From an uncultured Solirubrobacteraceae bacterium (GTDB taxonomy: Bacteria; Actinomycetota; Thermoleophilia; Solirubrobacterales; Solirubrobacteraceae): DNA of 6,085 nucleotides. The position numbers and the translations under genes are program-made. This document shows, piece by piece, positions 1 to 5,245 of the stretch; position 1 is the stretch's first letter, and the number at the start of each line of letters is the position of its first letter. Location of the stretch: assembly GCA_902806215.1 (NCBI GenBank), contig CADCVT010000378.1, forward strand, positions 1 through 6,085, read 5' to 3'. The notes beneath the pieces were generated by a model that searched no databases, was not told the origin of the DNA, and worked only from the letters and a program-made list of their open reading frames with translations.

Positions 1-569
1 TCGGTGAACTCGAGGTCCATGCCGAACGTCTGGCCCTCCTCGACGTTAACGACGCCGTCCTTGCCGACCTTCTCGATGGCGTCGGCGATGACGTCGCCGA
101 TGTCGTCGTCGCCGGCGGAGATGGTGGCGACGCGGGCGATCTGGTCCTTGCCCGAGATCTCCTTCGACTGCTTGCCGATCTCCTCGACGACCTGATCGAC
201 GGCCTTCTCGATGCCGCGCTTGAGCGCGAGCGGGTTGGCACCCGCCGTGACGTTCTTCAGACCGGCGCGGACGATCGCCTGGGCGAGCACCGTCGCGGTC
301 GTCGTGCCGTCGCCGGCGACGTCGTTGGTCGCCGTGGCGACCTCGCGGACGAGCTGGGCGCCCTGGTTCTCGAAGACGTCCTCGACCTCGATCTCACGAG
401 CGATGGTGACACCGTCGTTCGTGATCGTGGGAGCACCGAACTTCTTGTCGAGCACCACGTAGCGGCCCCTCGGGCCGAGCGTGACCTTGACGGCGTTGGC
501 GACGGCGTCGACGCCGGCCTCCAGGGCGCGGCGCGCCTCGCCCTCGTACTTCAGTTCCTTGTGAGCCAT
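1..569 (-). CDS. groEL: Chaperonin GroEL (Hsp60), N-terminal part; gene runs off the left edge
   Basis: GroEL is the 60-kDa ATP-dependent chaperonin that forms a double-ring cytoplasmic folding chamber with GroES. The 189 visible residues cover the equatorial and start of the intermediate domain. They contain the near-invariant VTLGPRGR (29-36), the FGAPTITNDGV block (44-54) and the ATP/Mg-binding GDGTTTATVLAQ (86-97) with catalytic-site Asp87. The last visible part, VEEGQTFGMDLEFT, is the usual lead-in to the apical domain. About two thirds of a normal 540-residue protein lies outside the window. The ATG at 567-569 is preceded by an AGGGAG ribosome site (576-581) with 6-nt spacing, which overlaps the groES stop codon. 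It forms an operon with groES, 10 nt upstream, and is inferred to be under HrcA/CIRCE control. The C-terminus, which would show a GGM or His-rich tail, is not visible. Confidence 0.98.
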   Translation of the reverse strand, partial: MAHKELKYEGEARRALEAGVDAVANAVKVTLGPRGRYVVLDKKFGAPTITNDGVTIAREIEVEDVFENQGAQLVREVATATNDVAGDGTTTATVLAQAIVRAGLKNVTAGANPLALKRGIEKAVDQVVEEIGKQSKEISGKDQIARVATISAGDDDIGDVIADAIEKVGKDGVVNVEEGQTFGMDLEFT

Positions 570-579
570 TCTTTTCTCC

Positions 580-870
580 CTAACCCTCGACCTTGGCGAG
601 AACGTCGCTCTCGCGCAGGACGAGGAGATCCTCGCCCTCGACCTTGATCTCCGTGCCGCCGTACTTGCTGTAGAGGACGGTGTCGCCGTCCTTGACGTCG
701 AGCGGCTTGCGGTTGCCGTTGTCGTCGATCGCGCCGTCGCCGACGGCGATGACCTCGCCGCGCTGCGGCTTCTCCTTGGCCGTGTCGGGGAGGACGATGC
801 CGCTGGCGGTCGTCTCCTCCTCCTCGATGGCCCGCACGATCAGACGATCGCCAAGGGGCTTGAGCTTCAT
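580..870 (-). CDS. groES: Co-chaperonin GroES (Hsp10)
   Basis: GroES is the heptameric lid of the GroEL chamber. The 96-residue product has the normal family length and is complete. It starts MKLKPLGDRL, the typical first strand, and carries the mobile loop around residues 16-36 with the hydrophobic IVL tripeptide (25-27) that docks on the GroEL apical domain. The RGEVIAVGDG segment (37-46) and the KYGGTEIKVEGEDLLVL end (69-85) are also typical. The ATG at 868-870 is chosen over an upstream GTG at 931-933. It has a strong GGAGG site (880-884) 9 nt away and matches the conserved N-terminus, whereas the longer form would translate through the CIRCE operator. The stop TAG (580-582) is fused to the groEL ribosome site, which suggests coupled translation of the pair. 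Confidence 0.98.
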   Translation of the reverse strand: MKLKPLGDRLIVRAIEEEETTASGIVLPDTAKEKPQRGEVIAVGDGAIDDNGNRKPLDVKDGDTVLYSKYGGTEIKVEGEDLLVLRESDVLAKVEG

Positions 871-879
871 GTGATGCAA

Positions 880-884
880 CCTCC
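880..884 (-). promoter_or_regulatory. groES ribosome binding site
   Basis: The minus strand reads GGAGG here, 9 nt upstream of the ATG at 870. It decides the groES start in favour of the 96-residue form. Confidence 0.85.
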
Positions 885-900
885 GATGGAACAAAAGACG

Positions 901-927
901 TTGGCACTCGTATAGCGAGAGTGCCAA
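901..927. promoter_or_regulatory. CIRCE operator, promoter-proximal copy (HrcA binding site)
   Basis: The inverted repeat TTGGCACTC-N9-GAGTGCCAA is perfect, with nine bases per arm and exactly nine between. The family consensus is TTAGCACTC-N9-GAGTGCTAA. The A-to-G change at the third position is matched symmetrically in the other arm, so the dyad is intact. It lies between the candidate transcription start and the groES ribosome site, the usual place for CIRCE, where bound HrcA blocks transcription and the RNA hairpin can affect mRNA stability. hrcA itself is not in the window. Confidence 0.96.
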
Positions 928-946
928 GTGCACGAATCAGCTCCGC

Positions 947-974
947 AAGATAGCGGGTGAGCCGCGCTCGTCAA
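947..974 (-). promoter_or_regulatory. Candidate sigma70-type promoter for groES-groEL
   Basis: On the minus strand TTGACG (969-974) serves as the -35 box and TATCTT (947-952) as the -10 box, with a 16-nt spacer. This matches 5 of 6 and 4 of 6 consensus bases. The predicted start of transcription is near 938-941, so one CIRCE copy falls just downstream in the leader and the other just upstream of the -35. The call comes from motif and position only; no transcript evidence is available. Confidence 0.65.
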
Positions 975-981
975 GGGTTCG

Positions 982-1008
982 TTGGCACTCCGGTAACAGG
1001 AGTGCCAG
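982..1008. promoter_or_regulatory. CIRCE operator, promoter-distal copy
   Basis: A second inverted repeat, TTGGCACTC-N9-GAGTGCCAG, has the same 9-9-9 geometry; only the outermost base pair is broken. It is 81 bp from the first copy and lies upstream of the candidate -35 box, at roughly -43 to -69. It also begins 15 nt after the stop codon of the phosphoesterase gene. In minus-strand RNA it would fold as a 9-bp stem with a 7-nt loop and no U-tract, so it could slow read-through from that gene. Confidence 0.93.
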
Positions 1009-1023
1009 CGAAAGCCCGAGGTG

Positions 1024-2904
1024 CTACCGCCCGAGTGTCGGAAGCGGCGGCGCCGGAGCCGACGTCGCGTAGGGGTTGCGCACGACGAGCTCGACGTTGC
1101 GGTCCTCGCGGGATCCGCGGCCGCCGCCCTCGCCGGTCTCGGAGTGCCGCTGCTGGTAGTCGTTGAACGCGAGCTCGCGCGAGATCGACGCCTGCCGCAT
1201 GACGCTGTCGCCCGCCTGCCCGGAGCCGTCCTGCGTCGAGGGCGGCGCGCCCGGCTCCGGCGGCGCGGCATGGTCGACGATCGTGGAGATGATCGACAGC
1301 GTGCCGTCGCGGTTGTCCACGAGGTCGAGCACGCGCGACTGCTGCGGCCAGTCGATGTGCGACGCGGTGTTGATCTCCCAGAAGCCGTGCTGCGTCGGTC
1401 CGCCCTCGATCGGATCGATGCGGTTCTTGTGCTCGTGGCCGTTGACGAACGCGATCACCGAGGGGTGGCGCAGCAGCAGGCACCGGATCGTCTCGGTCTG
1501 GTCCGGCGGCTCGACCGGGGTCTGCTTGGTGCACGGCAGCGGCGGCCCCGGGAAGTCGCGCGGACCGTTGCCGAAGTGGACGATCGGGTTCAGGTTGCCG
1601 CCCGCGTCGCCGGGCGGGAGGAACGGCGAGATCGGCGGCTGCCCCATCGTCGCGAGCGAGTGGTGGGCGAAGATGAACACCTTCTCCTGGTTGGCGGGCA
1701 GCTCGGCCCGCGTGAGGACCTCGTGCAGCCAGCGGTACTGGTCGTCGTCGACGTTGCCCTCCTCGAGGCCGTGCTCGGCGACGGTGTCGAGGACGACGAA
1801 GCGGACGCCGGGTCGCGGCGAGAAGTCGTAGTTGCCCTGGCCGTCGACGAGGCTCGCGGGCCGGTTCTCGAAGCCGTGGCCCTTCGGGGCGCCGGTCGTG
1901 TTGAAGTGCTGCTGGATCCACTCGTGCTTGCGCAGCGGCTTGCGCTTCGGGTCCGGCGGGACGATGACGGTGTTGGCGTCCTCGTCATCCTCGCCTTCGG
2001 CGATGATCGCGGTGCGCAGCGCGCGGATGGCCGCCTCGCCATCGCCCTCGGTGCCGGCGAGGATCGCCTCGATCGCGGCATCGGCGAGGTTCGTGGGCTT
2101 GATGCAGCCCGTCGCGAGCGCCTCGAGCGCGGGGTTGCGCGGCTGGTTGCCCTGCACGAGCCCGTCGTGGTTGCCGAACACGGCGTACCAGGGGAGGTCG
2201 CGGAATCCGTACGGGTCGAACGGCTCGTTCATGCGGGTGAAGAGCCCCCGGAAGTCCCGGGAGCGCACGGGCCGGCCGTTCTCGGCGCGGCGCGGGCTGT
2301 AGCCGGGGCCGTCGCGCCCGTCGCTGCGGTTGGGCTCGTAGTACCGCTTGCCGCCGCGGACGCCGTCGTAGCCCTTCGGGCCGCACGGCCCGGCGACGCC
2401 GGAGTCCGGGTTGACCTTCGGGCGCCCGTCCATCACGTCGATCATCCAGCGCGTCTCGTTGAGCTGGGTGTTGTCCGTGTTGTCGCCCGTGGTCATCACG
2501 AGATCGAGCTTGTCCTGCGTGACCGGGCTGATCGTGTTGCGAAGCTGGCGGACCATCTGGTCGAGCACCTGCGGCGAGATGCCCTCCTGGGGGCGGTACG
2601 CCGACGTGAACGCCCCGCCGAACTGGTCCAGGAACTCCACGCGCAGGGGCGATTCCTCGTCGATCACGTGCGTGTCGGTCATCTGCGCGAAGAACAGCTG
2701 GGCGAGCCGGCGCGCATCGCGGCCCGACCGGGGGCGCTCGAGCTCGTCACGCACTTGGTGCGCTTCACCGGGACCCGGCTCGAGCCGGTCGTCGTTGTCG
2801 CGGTCCACGATCGTCTGGGTGACGGTCGTCTGCGGGCGTGCGTGGGCGGCGGGCGCGGCGACGAGCAGCAGCGCAGCAGCGATGAGGACGGTGATCGTGC
2901 GCAT
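1024..2904 (-). CDS. Secreted calcineurin-like metallophosphoesterase (large-insert type)
   Basis: The 626-residue product is predicted to hydrolyse phosphomonoesters or diesters outside the membrane; the substrate is unknown. The N-terminus is a Sec-type signal peptide with one Arg, a hydrophobic core (about 4-18) and likely cleavage after AHA (20-22). All metallophosphoesterase blocks are present in order: D77-T-H79, G140-D141-N142, G244-N-H-D247, H414-H415 and G489-H-E-H492. Long inserts separate them, as in the family that I recall as TIGR03767 (PPA1498 type). Just after the signal, DRDNDDRLEPG (34-44) resembles an EF-hand or dockerin Ca-binding loop. Four Cys (174, 267, 458, 475) could form disulfides. 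The ATG at 2904 begins the signal peptide; a GTG two codons upstream is possible, and no clear ribosome site is seen. It is divergent from the GNAT gene and appears monocistronic. Confidence 0.9.
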   Translation of the reverse strand: MRTITVLIAAALLLVAAPAAHARPQTTVTQTIVDRDNDDRLEPGPGEAHQVRDELERPRSGRDARRLAQLFFAQMTDTHVIDEESPLRVEFLDQFGGAFTSAYRPQEGISPQVLDQMVRQLRNTISPVTQDKLDLVMTTGDNTDNTQLNETRWMIDVMDGRPKVNPDSGVAGPCGPKGYDGVRGGKRYYEPNRSDGRDGPGYSPRRAENGRPVRSRDFRGLFTRMNEPFDPYGFRDLPWYAVFGNHDGLVQGNQPRNPALEALATGCIKPTNLADAAIEAILAGTEGDGEAAIRALRTAIIAEGEDDEDANTVIVPPDPKRKPLRKHEWIQQHFNTTGAPKGHGFENRPASLVDGQGNYDFSPRPGVRFVVLDTVAEHGLEEGNVDDDQYRWLHEVLTRAELPANQEKVFIFAHHSLATMGQPPISPFLPPGDAGGNLNPIVHFGNGPRDFPGPPLPCTKQTPVEPPDQTETIRCLLLRHPSVIAFVNGHEHKNRIDPIEGGPTQHGFWEINTASHIDWPQQSRVLDLVDNRDGTLSIISTIVDHAAPPEPGAPPSTQDGSGQAGDSVMRQASISRELAFNDYQQRHSETGEGGGRGSREDRNVELVVRNPYATSAPAPPLPTLGR

Positions 2905-2946
2905 TGACACCGCATTAACACTCGTTCGTACTGTCCTTGCGCCAGT

Positions 2947-2964
2947 AGGGGGCTGCCGCCCCCT
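2947..2964. other. Perfect GC-rich hairpin in a divergent intergenic region
   Basis: AGGGGGC (2947-2953), loop TGCC, and GCCCCCT (2958-2964) form a perfect 7-bp stem. It sits in the 90-bp gap between the divergent phosphoesterase and GNAT starts, where a terminator for either gene is not expected. There is no T-tract. It could be an operator or a leader-RNA structure. I could not place convincing -35/-10 boxes or a Shine-Dalgarno for either gene in this gap. Confidence 0.5.
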
Positions 2965-2994
2965 CACAACCCCCGCTTAAGTTCCGCAGTACCC

Positions 2995-3486
2995 ATGTTG
3001 ACGACGCCCCGGTTGACCATCCGCCCCTTCGTCCCCGAGGACCTCGAGGCGCTCCACGCGATCTACGGAGACCCCGAGGTCATGCGGTACGTCGACGGCG
3101 ACTACGCGTCGCTCCAGGCCACCCGCGCGGCCCTTGTCACCCACGTCGAGATGCACGAGAAGGACGGCTTCGCGTTCTGGGCGGTCCTCCGGGAAGAGGA
3201 GCTCGTCGGAGAGGTCGGCTTCGGCCGCCTGGGAGACGAGATCGAGATGGGCTGGACGTTCGCGAGAGCCCACTGGGGCCACGGCTACGCCACCGAGGCA
3301 GGCCACGCCGCACTGAGGAGAGCGCCGGCGGCGAAGCTGCTGGCGGTGATCCACCCGGCCAACGAGGGCAGCAAGCGGGTGGCGGAGAAGCTCGGCTTCG
3401 AGCGGAGCGAGAACCGTGAGGTGCGCGGTCATCGGCAGCTGATCTACAAGCGAAGGGGGGCGAACGTGAGCGCTGCCGGCCTATAG
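2995..3486 (+). CDS. GNAT family N-acetyltransferase, RimJ/RimL type
   Basis: This 163-residue protein is predicted to transfer an acetyl group from acetyl-CoA to an amine; the acceptor is unknown. It starts MLTTPRLTIRPF, the classic first strand of the RimJ/RimL-like group (Acetyltransf_3). The acetyl-CoA pyrophosphate-binding motif is RAHWGHGYATEA (91-102), and the late GNAT block is NEGSKRVAEKLGFE (123-136). The stretch between them, around 108-114, seems about four residues shorter than usual by eye. The fold probably ends near residue 155. The last residues, NVSAAGL and the stop, come from a palindromic repeat rather than from family sequence. No ribosome site is obvious before the ATG; start choice rests on the conserved N-terminus. 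The DUF559 gene begins 6 nt after the stop, so the two may be co-transcribed. Confidence 0.88.
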   Translation: MLTTPRLTIRPFVPEDLEALHAIYGDPEVMRYVDGDYASLQATRAALVTHVEMHEKDGFAFWAVLREEELVGEVGFGRLGDEIEMGWTFARAHWGHGYATEAGHAALRRAPAAKLLAVIHPANEGSKRVAEKLGFERSENREVRGHRQLIYKRRGANVSAAGL

Positions 3487-3506
3487 CCCGGCATGAGTCA
3501 CGTTCG
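3461..3506. repeat. 46-bp palindromic repeat, copy 1 (GNAT stop / DUF559 start)
   Basis: The outer arm CGAACGTGA (3461-3469) pairs perfectly with TCACGTTCG (3498-3506). A 4x4 unpaired segment (3470-3473 against 3494-3497) follows. The inner arm TGCCGGCC (3474-3481) pairs with GCCCGGCA (3486-3493) with one C-C mismatch at 3480/3487, around a TATA loop. The GNAT stop TAG is 3484-3486, and the ATG of the next gene is 3493-3495 in the right half. It is 44/46 identical to the copy at 4355-4400 in the same orientation, differing only at 3480 and 3494. Identity may extend two more bases (CG) on the right. Confidence 0.93.
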
Positions 3507-4380
3507 CGTCGTCGAGCTCGCTGCTCGCCAGCACAACCGCTTCAGCCGCCGTCAAGTCGCCGAGCTCGGGTTCAGCGACGAGGCGATCAATCACCGTCTC
3601 GCCCGGGGCGACTGGGTCGCCGCACACACGAGTGTCTTCGCGATCGCGCCCGCGCTGGACACCGATCAGGCACGGTGGATGGCGGCGACGCTGACGACCC
3701 CACACTCGTTTCTGAGCCACGCGAGCGCGGCTGCGGCGTGGGGGTGGTGGGATCGCCCACGGAACTTCGAGGTCGTGACCAGACCCGGGAACGGCGGACC
3801 GCAACGGCTCGACGGCGTGCTCGTGCACCACAGCGAACAGCTCGACGACGACACGACAGAACGAGCTGGGATTCCGATCACGGGGGTGCCGCGGACGCTC
3901 CTCGACCTGGCACCGCACGTCGGGACCTCGCTGCTCGCCCGGTGCGTCCGCGAGGCCATTCGGCTGCGGACGACCAGCGCACCAGAGATCGTGAACGTCC
4001 TCAGCACGCGTCATAGGGGGCGCCGCGGCAGCCGAAAGCTCATCCTCACTGTCAGCCGTTTTTCCGGGCTGCCGCTCCATCGCGCGCGAAGCGGAGCCGA
4101 AGTCATGGCGTTGGAGGTGCTCCGCGACGCGGGCCGGCCGATGCCCAAGCTCAACGCCAAAGTGGGAGGGACCGAGGCGGACCTCGTCTGGCGAGACGAG
4201 CGGCTGATCATCGAGATCGACGGAGGGCCGTTCCATCAGGACGTTGGCGAGGACGCACGAAAGGAAGCGATCTGGGGCGCTGCCGGCTACACCGTGCTGC
4301 GGCTGCCCGCCGAGAGTCCCTACGAGCGACCCGCGGAACTCCTCGCCATCGCACCGAACGTGAGCGCTGCCGGGCTATAG
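3493..4380 (+). CDS. AbiEi-like winged helix plus DUF559 PD-(D/E)XK nuclease-fold protein
   Basis: The 295-residue product has two recognisable parts. Residues 5-50 (VVELAARQHNRFSRRQVAEL onward) look like the winged-helix domain of AbiEi-type antitoxins and regulators, followed by a GVPRTLLDLA segment (131-140) common in this protein class. Residues 199-285 resemble DUF559, related to the Vsr/PD-(D/E)XK fold: a helix with E203, then ADLVW with D230, IIEIDG with E241 and D243, and a late GYTVLRLP strand (265-272). These acidic residues are candidate metal ligands; nuclease activity and target are unproven. The gene starts and stops inside two copies of a palindromic repeat, which encode its first residues (MSHVR) and last seven (NVSAAGL). 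No Shine-Dalgarno is visible, so initiation may depend on coupling to the GNAT gene. Its role could be defence-related, regulatory or selfish. Confidence 0.83.
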   Translation: MSHVRVVELAARQHNRFSRRQVAELGFSDEAINHRLARGDWVAAHTSVFAIAPALDTDQARWMAATLTTPHSFLSHASAAAAWGWWDRPRNFEVVTRPGNGGPQRLDGVLVHHSEQLDDDTTERAGIPITGVPRTLLDLAPHVGTSLLARCVREAIRLRTTSAPEIVNVLSTRHRGRRGSRKLILTVSRFSGLPLHRARSGAEVMALEVLRDAGRPMPKLNAKVGGTEADLVWRDERLIIEIDGGPFHQDVGEDARKEAIWGAAGYTVLRLPAESPYERPAELLAIAPNVSAAGL

Positions 4381-4400
4381 CCCGGCACGAGTCACGTTCG
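4355..4400. repeat. 46-bp palindromic repeat, copy 2 (end of DUF559 gene, between convergent genes)
   Basis: Outer arms CGAACGTGA (4355-4363) and TCACGTTCG (4392-4400) are perfect. The inner part, 4368-4387, is a perfect 20-bp palindrome with TATA at its centre. The 4-nt segments at 4364-4367 and 4388-4391 do not pair. The DUF559 stop TAG is 4378-4380. The position matching the ATG in copy 1 reads ACG here (4387-4389). The repeat fills most of the gap between the convergent DUF559 and ASCH genes, so its RNA hairpin could act as a bidirectional terminator, although no clear U-tract follows on either side. Confidence 0.94.
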
Positions 4401-4409
4401 CGGGGTCTT

Positions 4410-4808
4410 TCAGTTCTGGGCCCCGCCGATACCGAGGCGGCGCTCGGTGAACTCCGGTGGGTTCTCGATGATCTGGCTGAACCTGACCACGGTCACCTGG
4501 TCGTCGTCTGCGACCTCTCGGCCGTAGATCTGCTCGAGGAAGTGCTTCATCTCCTCGTGGCGGCGGAACTCCGGGTTGTCGTGCTCGATGTCGCGCGGAG
4601 ACAGGTCCTTGAACTTCTTGACCTCGACGCCGTCGATCACCGCGTCGAAGATCTTCTCGCGCGGCGAGTGCTGATACCCGATCGTCACCATGACGGCCTG
4701 GTTCTTTCGGTACTTGCTCGACTTGTCGCCGAGCCGGATCGTGGCGGTCTTGCGGCCGCGCTTGAGCTGGTCCGCGAAGATCCTGGAGTAGAAGTTGAGC
4801 ACCTGCAC
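4410..4808 (-). CDS. Small ASCH-domain protein
   Basis: This is a 132-residue single-domain protein. The ASCH fold is a PUA-like beta-barrel thought to bind RNA or modified nucleosides. The diagnostic motif GxKxxxxR appears as GRKTATIR (18-25), followed by a strand-rich centre with MVTIGYQHSP (40-49) and a VEVKKFKDLSPRDI segment (61-74) typical of the family. The usual Glu in the GxKxxExR form of the motif is Thr here. The start is a GTG at 4806-4808 that overlaps the Nudix stop by one base (TAGTG), pointing to coupled translation. A second GTG two codons later is an alternative. It is the last gene of the minus-strand operon and ends 10 nt short of the palindromic repeat. The physiological target cannot be told from sequence. 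Confidence 0.82.
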   Translation of the reverse strand: MQVLNFYSRIFADQLKRGRKTATIRLGDKSSKYRKNQAVMVTIGYQHSPREKIFDAVIDGVEVKKFKDLSPRDIEHDNPEFRRHEEMKHFLEQIYGREVADDDQVTVVRFSQIIENPPEFTERRLGIGGAQN

Positions 4809-5245
4809 TAGGCGCGGAACCCTAGCGCCCGTCGGACCATCTCGCGCTCTCCCTTGTAGGTGAGCGTCCGCTCGGCCTCCTCGAACGGGATCCAGCGCGC
4901 CACCTCGACCTCGTCGTCGTGGTCGGCGACGTCGCCGGAGCGGTACTCGAAGAGGAAGAACGTCACGAGCTTCGCGATCTTCTGACCGTTGCGCTGGTAC
5001 CAGTAGCGGACCTCGCCGAGCTCGCCGACGAGGTCGGTCTCGACGCCGGCCTCCTCGCGCACCTCGCGCTGCGCGGCCTGCTCGGGCGTCTCGCCCGGGT
5101 CGACGTGGCCCTTGGGGAGCGCGAGCACCTTGTGGCCCGTCGCCGCCCGCCTCGTCGGCACGATCACCGCCACGCGGCCGTCGCGCACGACGACGCCGCC
5201 GGCGCTGACCTCAGTAGACGTACCGCTGGAGGGCGGCGGGATCAT
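4808..5245 (-). CDS. Nudix hydrolase
   Basis: Nudix enzymes hydrolyse nucleoside diphosphates linked to another moiety, such as damaged dNTPs, Ap4A or nucleotide sugars; the substrate here is unknown. The 145-residue product has a full Nudix box, G-x5-E-x7-REVREEAGV, at residues 46-68, with the metal-binding Glu at 61, 64 and 65. Before it lie the AGGVVVRDG strand (15-23) and LPKGHVDPGE (43-52), as in Ap4A-hydrolase or MutT-like members. After it come WIPFEEAE (118-125) and a C-terminal helix. The ATG at 5243-5245 lies inside the end of the Crp gene, giving a 35-bp overlap, and has an AGGGGGAA ribosome site (5257-5264) 11 nt upstream. No later in-frame start leaves the first strand intact. 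It shares an operon with a Crp-type regulator and an ASCH protein. Confidence 0.93.
   Translation of the reverse strand: MIPPPSSGTSTEVSAGGVVVRDGRVAVIVPTRRAATGHKVLALPKGHVDPGETPEQAAQREVREEAGVETDLVGELGEVRYWYQRNGQKIAKLVTFFLFEYRSGDVADHDDEVEVARWIPFEEAERTLTYKGEREMVRRALGFRA

Noticed and set aside
871..933. A 21-residue N-terminal extension of GroES from a GTG at 933.
   Set aside because: It would be translated from the CIRCE operator and adds residues absent from the GroES family; the internal ATG has a strong GGAGG.
971..1921. A 316-codon minus-strand frame inside the phosphoesterase gene that runs on past its stop.
   Set aside because: Arg/Ala/Pro-rich low-complexity translation in the wrong frame, with no ribosome site and no family features; it also crosses a CIRCE operator.
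1021..2907. A 628-codon open frame on the plus strand opposite the phosphoesterase.
   Set aside because: It is an antisense shadow produced by GC-rich third positions. Its translation is an Arg/Val/Asp-rich string with no motifs, while the minus strand has a signal peptide and all metallophosphoesterase blocks.
3481..4236. A 251-codon minus-strand frame opposite the DUF559 gene.
   Set aside because: Shadow frame with no domain signal. It is of interest only because it ends in the palindromic repeat (NVTHAGL-stop), which reflects the symmetry of the repeat.
3461..4400. Interpretation of the repeats as classical integron attC sites or as a CRISPR array.
   Set aside because: The core GTTRRRY/RYYYAAC does not match, the repeats are 46 bp, and there is no integrase in the window. 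Two copies 894 bp apart with a gene between are not a CRISPR array.
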